64,000 bases of DNA from Idiomarina zobellii (GCF_900100855.1 NZ_FNCB01000005.1:105250-169249); one strand, 5' to 3'. Shown: positions 38,631 through 47,867, counted from the first letter of the stretch. Translations and numbers: made by a program. Notes: generated by a model from the letters alone, not told the origin.

Positions 38631-39332
38631 ATGAGTCAACAAATGACCTGTAAAGTCGAGATTTCGCGTCAGTTAGCGGACGCTGTTTGGGAAGTGCGTT
38701 TGCAATTGCCGCAGCCAGTCGCGTTTAAAGCAGGCCAGTATTTAATGGTTGTCATGGGTGAAAGAGATAAGCGACCTTTTAGCATCGCGTCGTGCCCGTC
38801 AAGTGATAGTGAGTGGTTACTTCATATTGGTGCGACACCTGACAATAGCTACGCTATGGAGGTGTTGGATAAGATCCGCGCTGAGGGCGAAGTCAAGATA
38901 GAAGCCCCCGATGGTATTGCTTTCTACCGCCAGGACAGTGACAAACCGGCCGTTTTAATAGCAGGCGGCACTGGCTTTTCATACGCTTACTCTATTTTAC
39001 AGCAACATTTACGAGCAACGCCGGAGCGCCCATTAACGTTATATTGGGGCGCAAAAACTCAAGCCGATTTGTATTTGCACGATGAACTCGAGCGTTTAGC
39101 CAGTGAACATGAGCACTTTGACTATCACCCAGTGCTCGAAGACGCTGCCGGAGACTGGCCGTATTCCATTGGGTTGGTTCATCAGGCGGTAATGACGCGC
39201 CAACAGAATTTGCAAAACTGCGAAGTTTACATGGCCGGTCGTTTCGAAATGGTGCGTGTTATTAGGGACGATTTTGTTGCCCAAGGCGTGCCGTTAGAAA
39301 ACCTTTACGGTGACGCATTGTCGTTCATTTAA
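38631..39332 (+). CDS. fre: NAD(P)H-flavin reductase
   Basis: A 233-residue oxidoreductase of the ferredoxin-NADP reductase fold. The flavin-binding RPFSIAS lies near residues 48-54 and the nucleotide-binding GGTGFSYAYSIL near 110-121. The C-terminus is GDALSFI. It makes free reduced flavin, which can supply ferric reduction and UbiX/UbiD cofactor chemistry. It is contiguous with ubiD. Confidence 0.93.
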   Translation: MSQQMTCKVEISRQLADAVWEVRLQLPQPVAFKAGQYLMVVMGERDKRPFSIASCPSSDSEWLLHIGATPDNSYAMEVLDKIRAEGEVKIEAPDGIAFYRQDSDKPAVLIAGGTGFSYAYSILQQHLRATPERPLTLYWGAKTQADLYLHDELERLASEHEHFDYHPVLEDAAGDWPYSIGLVHQAVMTRQQNLQNCEVYMAGRFEMVRVIRDDFVAQGVPLENLYGDALSFI

Positions 39333-39377
39333 AGAGCATTTGTTAAAACAGCAAGCTGCGTTATACTGACGCCGCTT

Positions 39378-39459
39378 TACCAAGGGGTGCCGGCAACGGC
39401 TGAGATGCAAAAGCGAACCCTTAAAACCTGATCCGGTTAATACTGGCGTAGGGATGGTA
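39378..39459 (+). promoter_or_regulatory. TPP riboswitch (THI element)
   Basis: The aptamer has the conserved pieces in order: GGGGTGCC (39384-39391), GGCTGAGA (39398-39405), then ACCTGATCCGG (39426-39436), TTAATACTGGCG and GTAGGGA (39449-39455). The closing stem TACCA/TGGTA pairs 39378-39382 with 39455-39459. It binds thiamin pyrophosphate and turns down the genes behind it. It lies between fre and the TonB receptor, which identifies that receptor as a thiamin importer. Confidence 0.95.
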
Positions 39460-39482
39460 GAAAACCCGTCTAATACAGCCTT

Positions 39483-39520
39483 ACCGGATCGTTTCTGACT
39501 TTGTTTTGAGGAAATGATCC
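39483..39520 (+). promoter_or_regulatory. Riboswitch expression platform: RBS-sequestering hairpin
   Basis: GGATCGTTTC (39486-39495) can pair with GAAATGATCC (39511-39520), with one G-T pair, directly before the receptor ATG at 39521. That hides part of the TGAGGA ribosome site (39508-39512). The upstream segment ACCGGATC (39483-39490) is perfectly complementary to GATCCGGT (39430-39437) inside the aptamer, forming an alternative pairing that would free the site. The structure is predicted by eye. Confidence 0.65.
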
Positions 39521-41644
39521 ATGCAAAAAATAACGTCTTACTTAGCAGCCAGTATTGGCTTAGCATTACTGCAAACTCCGGTTCTGGCCTATGGTCAGGA
39601 AAATAGCAACGACTTTGAAATAATTGAAGTTAGTGGTGACTTTCATAAGCGCACGCTTAATGAAACGACCAGCAGTGTGTCCATTATTGACCAAAATGCA
39701 ATGCAGCAGCGAAATGCGCAGCATTTAGAAGACACGCTCAACAGTTTTGCCAATGTTAATTTCTCCGGCGGTACATCGACTGCACGCTTTATTCAGATTC
39801 GCGGCATGGGCGAGCGTTCTCAGTTTGTTGATCCGATTAGCCCGTCAGTCGGCCTTATTATAGATGGCATTGATTACAGTGGCTTAGGCACGGCTGCGTC
39901 CCTTTTCGATATAAACCAGGTTGAGGTATTTCGAGGACCCCAAAGCGGTCGTTTTGGCGTGAACGCAATGGCTGGCTTGGTGTTGCTTGATAGTGTACAT
40001 CCCTCGGATGACTTTAGCGGTCAGTTTGAGTTGTCAGCCGGTAATTACGACGAACGCATGGGTGGTTTAGCATTAGGCGGGCAACTGGGTGTATTAGGTA
40101 ATGCCCGCTTCTCTGTCAGTCAGTTTAAGCAAGACGGCTACATTGAGAATGCCTATTTAGAAAGGGACGACACCAACGATAGAGACGAACTTGGCGTTCG
40201 CTTTTTATTGAACACCCAATTTACCAATAACTGGACGTTAGACACCGTTTTGCACTACAACGATGTTGATAACGGCTATGACGTGTTCAGTCTTGATAAC
40301 AACCGAACCACGCTGTCAGACGAGCCGGGCTACGACCGCCTTGAAAGTGATGCGGTAAAAACCACATTGAATTATTTAGGTTGGGATAACAGCCGACTTG
40401 AGTTGTCAGCGAGTATTTTAAACGCAGATACTGCTTACGCCTTTGATGAAGACTGGACGTATGTCGGTATTGCGCCTGGTTGGGAATATTCGTCGTTTGA
40501 TGCTTACTTGCGTGACAGAAAAGACAAAACAGCCGAGGTTCGCTGGTTGTCGGATGCCCCGCAAACACTGCTGGGAGTAGACAGTGAGTGGGTAGCGGGT
40601 GTTTATTATTACGATAAAGACGTCGAACTAACGCGTGATTACTTTAATTGGGACTTAGGTCAGCCGGATATTTTCCAAAGTGATTATCGCAGTCAACATG
40701 CCGCGGTATACGGCGAATTGACGCAGCACTGGAGTGAGAAGTTCACCACTATTAGCGGTTTGCGTATTGAGCAGTACGATAACGACTACTCCGACAGTCG
40801 CAGTATAGACGCACAACCGGAAGATACCATGGTGGGTGGTAGTTTTAGTGCACGCTACCGGGCAGCACCAAACAGCTATTGGTATGCGACCGTGTCACGA
40901 GGCTATAAGTCCGGTGGCGTTAATGGCGAAGCGCTGGGTAAAGCGGACGACCAGGGTCTCGACGAGCTAAAAGACTACCTGCTGGAACGCGCTACTTTTG
41001 AGCCTGAAATTCTATGGAGTGCCGAATTTGGCGTTAAAGGCAGTAGTCCAAGCGGTGACTTAACGTCACGAGTGAGCACTTTTTACCATTGGCGCGACGA
41101 TGTTCAGCTTAAAAGCTGGGTGAATCGAGGGGCAAAATTTGTCGGTTACATTGAGAATGCTGCCGAAGGGAAGGGTTACGGTCTTGAAGCGGAAATTCGC
41201 AATAAACTGACTGACTGGCTCACATTATTTGCTTCTGCGAGTTGGCTGGAAACCGAAATAGAAGGCTTTGTGACTGAGGACGGCATGGATATGACAGGGC
41301 GTGAGCAAGCTCATGCGCCTCAGTATCAGTTCAACGTTGGCCTCGAAGGTTGGTACGGTGAGAATATTCAGTGGGTACTTCAGGCTGACGGGAAGGACGA
41401 GTTCTATTTTTCGAACTCCCATAATCAGAAGTCGGACTCTATGGCACTGTTGCACTTTGCGGTGAACTATTATGTCGATGATTGGCGTGTGAGCTTATGG
41501 GGACGTAACCTGACTGACGAAGACTACGAAGTGCGTGGTTTCTATTTCGCTAATGATCCACGAACTCAGTATGCCAATGACGAGACTTACGTGCAGTACG
41601 GTGAGCCGCGCCGTTTCGGTGTCACTGTTAGCAAATCGTTCTAA
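39521..41644 (+). CDS. TonB-dependent receptor for thiamin
   Basis: A 707-residue outer-membrane receptor. The signal peptide ends near ALA/YGQEN (about residue 24). The plug domain (about 40-155) contains RFIQIRGMGERSQF and NQVEVFRGPQSGRFGVNAMAG, and the barrel ends in FGVTVSKSF. The leader carries a TPP riboswitch, and a PnuC-type permease and a kinase follow in the same direction. Thiamin or a phosphorylated form is therefore the inferred cargo, as in known riboswitch-linked OMR receptors of Alteromonadales. TonB and ExbBD lie elsewhere. Confidence 0.85.
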   Translation: MQKITSYLAASIGLALLQTPVLAYGQENSNDFEIIEVSGDFHKRTLNETTSSVSIIDQNAMQQRNAQHLEDTLNSFANVNFSGGTSTARFIQIRGMGERSQFVDPISPSVGLIIDGIDYSGLGTAASLFDINQVEVFRGPQSGRFGVNAMAGLVLLDSVHPSDDFSGQFELSAGNYDERMGGLALGGQLGVLGNARFSVSQFKQDGYIENAYLERDDTNDRDELGVRFLLNTQFTNNWTLDTVLHYNDVDNGYDVFSLDNNRTTLSDEPGYDRLESDAVKTTLNYLGWDNSRLELSASILNADTAYAFDEDWTYVGIAPGWEYSSFDAYLRDRKDKTAEVRWLSDAPQTLLGVDSEWVAGVYYYDKDVELTRDYFNWDLGQPDIFQSDYRSQHAAVYGELTQHWSEKFTTISGLRIEQYDNDYSDSRSIDAQPEDTMVGGSFSARYRAAPNSYWYATVSRGYKSGGVNGEALGKADDQGLDELKDYLLERATFEPEILWSAEFGVKGSSPSGDLTSRVSTFYHWRDDVQLKSWVNRGAKFVGYIENAAEGKGYGLEAEIRNKLTDWLTLFASASWLETEIEGFVTEDGMDMTGREQAHAPQYQFNVGLEGWYGENIQWVLQADGKDEFYFSNSHNQKSDSMALLHFAVNYYVDDWRVSLWGRNLTDEDYEVRGFYFANDPRTQYANDETYVQYGEPRRFGVTVSKSF

Positions 41645-41653
41645 GGAAAAGCC

Positions 41654-42271
41654 GTGATAGAAACCCTGTTAGAACAATTAATGATGAGCTCTTTGTGGGA
41701 ATTAGCCGCACTGTTATTTGCGCTGGGGTACCTCGTGCTAGCTGCCCATCAGAAGCAGTGGTGCTGGCTGTCAGCAACCATAAGCTGTGGAATTTATGCT
41801 GTATTGTTCTGGCAGGGTAAGCTGTATATGGAGTCGGTATTGCAGGCTATTTATGTCGTCATGGCCGGTTACGGCTGGTGGCAGTGGCGCTTCCAAAAGT
41901 CTGCTGCCGAAGAAAGCCCCGGTGGTGCTAAATACTCGTTGAAGTGGCATCTTTTACAGTGGGCTTGGCTGATACCTTTGGCTGCTATAATTGCCTATAC
42001 ACTTTCTGTGTTTACTGACGCCGACGCCGTGTGGCTCGATACTTATACTACCGTGTTTAGCTTGCTGGCGACTTGGCTGGTGACTAAAAAAGCGTATGAA
42101 ACCTGGTGGTACTGGTTGGTTATTGACAGCGTTTATGTGTATTTATACGCCAGTAAGGGGTTTGTCGCTACAGCGTTATTGTTTGTGGTCTACCTGGGGC
42201 TGGTGTTGTATGCCATGTGGCGCTGGCATCAGGATAACCCACAACCAGAGCCGCTAAAGAGTGCCGGATGA
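41654..42271 (+). CDS. pnuT: PnuC-family thiamin permease (PnuT type)
   Basis: A 205-residue inner-membrane protein with about seven segments. SATISCGIYAVLFWQGKLYMESVLQAIYVVMAGYGWWQWRF is the PnuC-family signature. TKKAYETWWYWLVIDSVYVYLYASKG carries the conserved W-W-D stretch. PnuC-type carriers move vitamins by facilitated diffusion with trapping by phosphorylation. The TPP riboswitch and neighbouring kinase point to thiamin. It starts 9 bases after the receptor and overlaps the kinase start by 4 bases. Confidence 0.85.
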   Translation: MIETLLEQLMMSSLWELAALLFALGYLVLAAHQKQWCWLSATISCGIYAVLFWQGKLYMESVLQAIYVVMAGYGWWQWRFQKSAAEESPGGAKYSLKWHLLQWAWLIPLAAIIAYTLSVFTDADAVWLDTYTTVFSLLATWLVTKKAYETWWYWLVIDSVYVYLYASKGFVATALLFVVYLGLVLYAMWRWHQDNPQPEPLKSAG

Positions 42272-43011
42272 TATCTGTACCTAAAGCAGTCACTAGGTTA
42301 ACCAGTGGGCAGTCAAACCAAACGCTGCGGCTTAAGTCCGATGACTCTGATCTCGTATTAAAGCGGTGGCAAAATGATGGCTTATTTCAGGTTGATAGAC
42401 GCCTGGAGGTTGCTGTACAGAAAACGCTTGCCGAAAGCGGAGCTGCCCCTGACGTTTTGGACTGGAATGAAGCAGAAGGCTGGCTATTGCAGCCATACTT
42501 AGAAGCGCCTTCATTAAATCAGGTAACGTTATCGCCCGCTATTAAAGCAACGGTATTGGCTGAGGTTCTCGCGAAAATTCACTCTTTTAAACCAAGCATT
42601 CCTCACTGGCGATTGAACGACAAAGTAGAGCATTACCTGCAGCAGCTTTCCAACTATGAACCTTCCCTGGCTCAGTCTTTTCGAGAAGAGAAAAGCCAGC
42701 ACCAGCAGGCGATTGATCAATGGTTGGAGTACCCGGTGCTTTGTCACAATGACCTGTCGATGAATCATATTCTTATGACCGCTCCCATTAAAGTCATTGA
42801 CTGGGAGTATGCGGGAATAGGGCACCCACTGTTTGATATTGCCAATACAATCGTTATGAACAAGCTCGACGACGCTATGGCCGAACGACTGCTAACCGAC
42901 TACGCACGACTGACGCGCTACGATGTCGAATTTGCTGATATAACCGAATGGCTCGATTTGGTGGATTGGCTGAATAACTTGTGGCAGCATTTACTTTCCT
43001 ATTCCAAGTAA
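42268..43011 (+). CDS. ThiK-like thiamin kinase (APH/choline-kinase fold)
   Basis: A 247-residue small-molecule kinase. The catalytic loop is H160-N161-D162 with N166 (LCHNDLSMNHIL) and the metal aspartate is D178 (VIDWEYAGIGHPLFDIAN). The nucleotide-binding LTSGQSNQTLRL is near the N-terminus. It overlaps the PnuT-like gene by 4 bases, so phosphorylation of incoming thiamin to trap it is the natural role. No thiamin-specific residue is proved by eye. Confidence 0.78.
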   Translation: MISVPKAVTRLTSGQSNQTLRLKSDDSDLVLKRWQNDGLFQVDRRLEVAVQKTLAESGAAPDVLDWNEAEGWLLQPYLEAPSLNQVTLSPAIKATVLAEVLAKIHSFKPSIPHWRLNDKVEHYLQQLSNYEPSLAQSFREEKSQHQQAIDQWLEYPVLCHNDLSMNHILMTAPIKVIDWEYAGIGHPLFDIANTIVMNKLDDAMAERLLTDYARLTRYDVEFADITEWLDLVDWLNNLWQHLLSYSK

Positions 43012-43023
43012 ACGGAAAGCAGC

Positions 43024-44349
43024 ATGACTGACAAACAGCTAACCGAGAAGGTTTACGGCTACCTCGCAGAAGATGAAGACGCGCGAGTGTGTAAGGATAT
43101 ACCTGAGTCGGCGTGTAACCATCAGCCGAAATCTTTTGTGTTAATGCTGCTGTCTCTGACGTTAACCAAACTGGGTGACAGCCTGGTCAGCGCACGTTTA
43201 GTCTTGCCCTGGATGTTAAGTTCGTTAGGCGCTCCTGCCATATTCATTAGTGCGTTAGTTCCCTTGCGTGAGTCATTGGCACTATTACCTCAACTATTTG
43301 TTGCCCAGCAATTGCGCCAACAACCGGTTAGGAAGTGGTTTTGGGTTGCAGGTAGTGTCGGGCAGGCCGCATCGCTGTTGCTCATGCTGTTTGCGGTTGC
43401 CACGTTAAATAATAGTGCTCTGGGCTGGAGTGTCGTGTTACTGCTCGCGTTATTTAGCTTGTCTCGCGGTATCTGTTCGGTTGCCAATAAGGATGTTACG
43501 GGTAAAACGGTGTCTAAAACACGTCGGGGGAGGTTATCCGGTGTAGCAGCCTCTTCCGCTGGCTTGCTGACCTTGTTAACTGCTTTAGTGATTGTTTTTT
43601 CGCCGGAAGTAGATGGTCAGCGTTGGTTGTTTTTAGCCTTGCTGGGAGCGGGTGTTGTTTTATGGCTTTTAGCGGCGGTTTTGTACGCAGGTATTCCAGA
43701 GGTCGCTGGCGCTACTGAAGGTGGCGGTAACGCCGTCTCTGAAGCCGTTAAGTCGATGTCATTGCTCTGGAAGAATGGTCAGTTTGGACATTTTGTGTTG
43801 ACCCGAGCCTTACTTGTCGCCGCAGCTTTCGCCATTCCCTACATTGTGGTGCTTATTCAGCGTCAGGGTGATACGGAGCTAACCAGTTTAGGTAGCCTTA
43901 TGCTGGCTAGTGGACTTGCGGGTTTGCTGGCCGGGCGCTTTTGGGGACGTTGGTCTGACTCAGCCAGCCATCATGTTATGGCGGCAGCATCGATCATGTC
44001 GACGCTAGTCATGGCGGCGGCACTGGCTATATTCTATTGGGCACCAAATTGGCTCGGTCTTGAGTGGATTGCTGCTTTGTTGCTGTTTGCGTCCGCAGTG
44101 GCTCACCACGGTGCGCGCGTTGGTCGTAAAACGTATTTGGTTGATATGGCAAACCAGGAGAATAGAGCGCAGTTAACGGCTGTCTCTAATACTGTCATGG
44201 GTGTTGTACTGCTGGCAGGTTTGTTACTCGGTTGGGTTGATGCGGCTTTTGGTGCTCACGCCGTACTATGGGTGCTGGTCGTTGTCGGTGTGTTGGCGAC
44301 GTTAAGCGCATTGAAACTACCTGACGTGTCCGGAGACACGTCAGCATAG
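43024..44349 (+). CDS. MFS permease at the end of the thiamin operon
   Basis: A 441-residue inner-membrane permease with about twelve segments. An N-terminal cytoplasmic extension of about 38 residues precedes LMLLSLTLTKLGDSLVSARLVLPWML. RQQPVRKWFW and GRFWGRWSDSASHHVM occupy loop positions of the major facilitator superfamily. It starts 12 bases after the kinase and has no separate promoter that I can see, so it is probably under the TPP riboswitch transcript. A role in thiamin or precursor movement is inferred only from position. A hairpin lies inside its last codons. Confidence 0.7.
   Translation: MTDKQLTEKVYGYLAEDEDARVCKDIPESACNHQPKSFVLMLLSLTLTKLGDSLVSARLVLPWMLSSLGAPAIFISALVPLRESLALLPQLFVAQQLRQQPVRKWFWVAGSVGQAASLLLMLFAVATLNNSALGWSVVLLLALFSLSRGICSVANKDVTGKTVSKTRRGRLSGVAASSAGLLTLLTALVIVFSPEVDGQRWLFLALLGAGVVLWLLAAVLYAGIPEVAGATEGGGNAVSEAVKSMSLLWKNGQFGHFVLTRALLVAAAFAIPYIVVLIQRQGDTELTSLGSLMLASGLAGLLAGRFWGRWSDSASHHVMAAASIMSTLVMAAALAIFYWAPNWLGLEWIAALLLFASAVAHHGARVGRKTYLVDMANQENRAQLTAVSNTVMGVVLLAGLLLGWVDAAFGAHAVLWVLVVVGVLATLSALKLPDVSGDTSA
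44321..44344. terminator. Perfect hairpin inside the 3' end of the MFS gene
   Basis: A 10-bp perfect inverted repeat CTGACGTGTC/GACACGTCAG (44321-44330 with 44335-44344) has loop CGGA, ending 2 bases before the stop codon. Only scattered T follow on the plus strand, so it could be a weak terminator or an mRNA 3' stabiliser. A convergent gene lies 22 bases further on. Confidence 0.5.
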
Positions 44350-44371
44350 CGTGTTTACAACGTTGTAGGTT

Positions 44372-44569
44372 TTACTTGCCGCGAATGGTCGCGTACAGAC
44401 CAATGATAACGGCAGCAACCCCACCAATTAGATACCAAATGGTGTTGTCTGTTGGCTCATTGGTCGCCATTTCCGATACTTCCGACGCGATGGATTGTGA
44501 CGCTTCATAAGAGAAGTAAAGCAAGATAGCGCCAACGATAATTAATACAATACCAACTATGCGTGTCAT
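44372..44569 (-). CDS. DUF3185 small membrane protein
   Basis: A 65-residue protein begun at ATG 44569 (MTRIVGIVLIIVGAILL), preferred to the longer reading from 44614 because this is the family start. Two membrane segments (about 3-20 and 43-60) flank a small polar loop. The family has YEASQSIASEVSE and PTDNTIWYLIGG. The function is unknown. It is convergent with the MFS gene and divergent from the third TonB receptor. Confidence 0.8.
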   Translation of the reverse strand: MTRIVGIVLIIVGAILLYFSYEASQSIASEVSEMATNEPTDNTIWYLIGGVAAVIIGLYATIRGK

Positions 44570-44748
44570 AACGGTTTCCTTTTGTTGTGTTAACAGTTTC
44601 TCAATATATCGCACTATAAATTAAGCGCAAGTCCCTACCTTTTTATTGATTTATATCATCTGACATATTTCTAGGCCTCTGTTGTAAGTGTAATTGTTAA
44701 TAAGCGCGCACCGTTTAAAACTAAAATAACAAAATTGAGGGAAGAACT

Positions 44749-47220
44749 ATGACTAGAGCGCCTTTCAAGCTAGGTTTTTTAACAGCGTCTCTGGCTGCTG
44801 CGTTTATGGCGCCGGGAATTGCCATTGCTCAAGATGCCGTTAATGCCGAAACCGGGGAGTCAATTGAGCGAATTGTTACTCTTGGGTCACGTGTAAACGG
44901 GCGAACGGCTACAGAGTCTGCGTCGCCTATTGATATTATCTCAGCCGACCAGCTGGTTGATACCGGCGCAACTGAGCTGGGTAAAGCTCTGCAAATGAGT
45001 GCTCCGTCATTTAACTTCTCGTCAACGACTATTTCAGATGGTTCGGACATTATCCGTCCGGCAACTTTACGAGGCTTAAACCCTGACCAGGTATTGGTTT
45101 TGGTGAATGGTAAGCGTCGTCACCAGCAAGCGCTGGTGAACGTGCAGGAAACTATTGGTAAAGGCTCCGCAGGATACGACATTAACGCCATTCCAATTAC
45201 AGCGGTTGAGCGTGTGGAGATTCTTCGTGATGGGGCTGCGGCTCAGTACGGCTCTGACGCTATAGCGGGTGTTATTAACATTACTCTGAAAAGCTCTGAG
45301 GGCGGCAGTATTTCTGCTGAAGTAGGTCAAACGTATGAAAAAGACGGCGAAGTAAATACTGTTGGTATTAACTTTGGTAAAGAGTTTGATAAGGGCTTCT
45401 TCAACGGTACGTTAGAATACCGTGACCGTGGCATGACCAATCGCGCTTCGCCGGCTGAAGCATCACTTATTGGTGACTGGCTGTCGCCAAGTGGTGAGCC
45501 TGTCGTTCGTTTACACGTTGGCGACGCGGACTCTGAAAATATGTACGCCTGGTTTAACGCTGGTTACAGTTTGGGAGGTACCACTGAGCTTTATGCCTTT
45601 GGTGGTATTTCGAATCGCGACGGTGGCTCTTCAGGCTTTTTCCGTGGACGCGATCATCAAAGAACGATTGAATCTATTTACCCTGATGGTTTCTTGCCAA
45701 AACTGGAAACGGAAGCCGATGATCAGTCCTTAGCGGTCGGTGTTCGTGGTGACCTCCCCAACGCCTGGTTGTGGGACGCGAGTGTGGTTTACGGCAAAAA
45801 TGAATTTGGTTTTAATTCGTCAAACTCTGCAAATACCAGTTGGTATTACGAGCCTCACCCGGATGGCGGTATTTATGGTGAGACGCCAACGGAAGCCTTT
45901 GACGGTGAGTTAGTGTTTGAACAAACCACATTTAACTTTGATGTAAATGGTACCGTAGATGTAGCTAATGAGTTGCTCTATTTGGCGTTAGGCGTTGAGT
46001 TGAGACGAGACGGTTATCAAATTAATCAGGGTGATCCGGTTTCGTGGGCATATGGTCGTGAAGATGATCGAGACATACAAATCTTAACGCCTTATGTAAA
46101 TGATGAAGGAGAACCTATTTCGGCAGAGCCAGGTATTCAAGGCTTCCCAGGGTTTGGTCCAAGGCAAGTTGTTGATGCTGATAGAGACAGTTACGGAGCC
46201 TACGTTGATGCGGAGTATTATGTTACCCCTGACTTTTTGTTAGCTGGCGCCCTTCGCTATGAAGACTATGATATTGCCGGTGATAATATTTCTGGAAAAC
46301 TGTCAGCTCGTTATGACATTGATAATGACTTTTCGCTCCGGGGTACTGTTTCAACTGGCTTCAGAGCGCCTGGTGTTCAGCAAATGTATTATAGCCAGGT
46401 CTTGACTAACGTTGTTGGCGGTACTTTGGTGGAAACGGCAACCATTGCTAATAATGATGAAATTGCGCAACAGTTTGGCATTAAGGAGTTAGAAGAAGAA
46501 ACTTCGGAAAGTGTTAGTGTTGGTTTAATTAAGCGGTTCAACAATGGTTTTGATATCACTATCGATGCTTATCAAATTAATATTGATGACCGCATTGTAC
46601 TTTCAGAGCCTTTACAAGCAGATGTGGGAGCGCAATTTGCCGACATACTGGAAGATAACCAGCTCGGCGCAGTCCAATTCTTCACAAACTCAGTTGACAC
46701 TAAAACTACGGGTTTGGATGTTATTGCCTCTTACCCAACTGAGTTAATGGAAGGTGAGTTAAGCCTAACCGCGGCTATGAGCTTAATGAACACCGAAGTT
46801 GAACGAGTGAATTCGGTTTCATCACTCATTGATGGCGACGATATTTTCAATGACACTCAGATACTTCGTTTGGAAGAAGGTCAGCCCAGTGAAAAAGCAA
46901 CTATTAGCGCGGACTGGACTCGCAACGCCTGGAATGTGAACGTTGCGTTCAACTATTTCGGTGCTGTTGAAGGTCAGGCATTTACCGGCGTTAAAAAAGA
47001 ATGGGGTGGTAAATGGTTGACGGACGCATCCGTTGGTTATGACTTCACTGACAATCTGAATGTCCGTATTGGCGCAAACAACCTGTTTGATACTTACCCG
47101 GACGAGTGGGGCAGCGAAGGCTCTCCATTCTCGGATGCGGGCTTCAAATACGGTTGGGAAACTTTCCCGTTTGGTATTAATGGCGGTTATTACTATGCGC
47201 GCTTGAACTATACGTTCTAA
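44749..47220 (+). CDS. TonB-dependent receptor, substrate unknown
   Basis: An 823-residue outer-membrane receptor. The signal peptide ends near AIA/QDAVN (about residue 27). The plug region has VNGKRRHQQALVNVQETIG and RVEILRDGAAAQYGSDAIAGVINITLK (about 155-181), a widespread pattern in proteobacterial receptors not tied to a single cargo. The barrel ends with YYARLNYTF. There is no Fur site or riboswitch that I can see in its 130-base leader. It stands alone and ends at a strong terminator shared with dps. Confidence 0.85.
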   Translation: MTRAPFKLGFLTASLAAAFMAPGIAIAQDAVNAETGESIERIVTLGSRVNGRTATESASPIDIISADQLVDTGATELGKALQMSAPSFNFSSTTISDGSDIIRPATLRGLNPDQVLVLVNGKRRHQQALVNVQETIGKGSAGYDINAIPITAVERVEILRDGAAAQYGSDAIAGVINITLKSSEGGSISAEVGQTYEKDGEVNTVGINFGKEFDKGFFNGTLEYRDRGMTNRASPAEASLIGDWLSPSGEPVVRLHVGDADSENMYAWFNAGYSLGGTTELYAFGGISNRDGGSSGFFRGRDHQRTIESIYPDGFLPKLETEADDQSLAVGVRGDLPNAWLWDASVVYGKNEFGFNSSNSANTSWYYEPHPDGGIYGETPTEAFDGELVFEQTTFNFDVNGTVDVANELLYLALGVELRRDGYQINQGDPVSWAYGREDDRDIQILTPYVNDEGEPISAEPGIQGFPGFGPRQVVDADRDSYGAYVDAEYYVTPDFLLAGALRYEDYDIAGDNISGKLSARYDIDNDFSLRGTVSTGFRAPGVQQMYYSQVLTNVVGGTLVETATIANNDEIAQQFGIKELEEETSESVSVGLIKRFNNGFDITIDAYQINIDDRIVLSEPLQADVGAQFADILEDNQLGAVQFFTNSVDTKTTGLDVIASYPTELMEGELSLTAAMSLMNTEVERVNSVSSLIDGDDIFNDTQILRLEEGQPSEKATISADWTRNAWNVNVAFNYFGAVEGQAFTGVKKEWGGKWLTDASVGYDFTDNLNVRIGANNLFDTYPDEWGSEGSPFSDAGFKYGWETFPFGINGGYYYARLNYTF

Positions 47221-47256
47221 AGGATACTTTTCAAGTACTGCATAGTATAAATACAA

Positions 47257-47290
47257 ATAAAAACGCCCCGCTTTATCGGGGCGTTTTTTA
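47257..47290. terminator. Bidirectional Rho-independent terminator
   Basis: A 9-bp stem AAACGCCCC/GGGGCGTTT (47261-47269 with 47278-47286) is extended by G-C and has an A run before and a T run after (47284-47289). It therefore works for the receptor gene on the plus strand and for dps on the minus strand. Confidence 0.88.
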
Positions 47291-47315
47291 TGGCTGAGCT
47301 TAATTAATCGAGCCT

Positions 47316-47792
47316 TCAGTCACCTAAGTAAGAGGTCAGCATCCACGCTGTTTTCTCTTGCTCTTTGATGTAGTCACTCATCAGTGCGTTAGTACCTTCA
47401 TCACCGGCTTCATCCGAAAGCTCCAGAATTTCACGCTGCAAGCGGATGGTAGTTTGGTAACTATCCAGAATATTCGCAACACAAGCGCGACCTTCATGAA
47501 CGTCTTTTACTTCCTCAATTTCGCTGTTCTTAATGTACGTTGAGTAAGCATGTTGAGGACGTTGACCTAAGGTCAGAATACGCTCTGCTATTTCATCAAT
47601 TTTCAGCAGTAAGTCGTCGTAGGTTTCTTCAAACTTTGCGTGCAGTTCGAAGAAGCGCTCGCCTTTAATATTCCAGTGGAAACCACGAACGTTCATGTAA
47701 AATACTTGATAGTTCGACAGTAGCTCGTTTAGCTTGTCACCAAGTTGTTCGGCTTTTTTCTTGTCTAAACCAATAACGCTTAACTGTTTCAT
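47316..47792 (-). CDS. dps: Dps-family DNA-binding ferritin-like protein
   Basis: A 158-residue protein begun at ATG 47792, with AGGAGG five bases before. The longer reading from 47810 starts within that site. Ferroxidase residues fit the Dps pattern H39, H51, E55, D66 and E70 in GFHWNIKGERFFELHAKFEETYDDLL. It stores iron oxidised with hydrogen peroxide and shields DNA in stationary phase. The N-terminal tail is short, so DNA binding may be weak or through MKQLSVIGLDKKKAE. Confidence 0.92.
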   Translation of the reverse strand: MKQLSVIGLDKKKAEQLGDKLNELLSNYQVFYMNVRGFHWNIKGERFFELHAKFEETYDDLLLKIDEIAERILTLGQRPQHAYSTYIKNSEIEEVKDVHEGRACVANILDSYQTTIRLQREILELSDEAGDEGTNALMSDYIKEQEKTAWMLTSYLGD

Positions 47793-47867
47793 AAAACCCT
47801 CCTTTGTCATCGTTAAGCTTTAACCATAGTCTATTCACTGGGTTAAAGAAAGCGATGAAAACCGATG

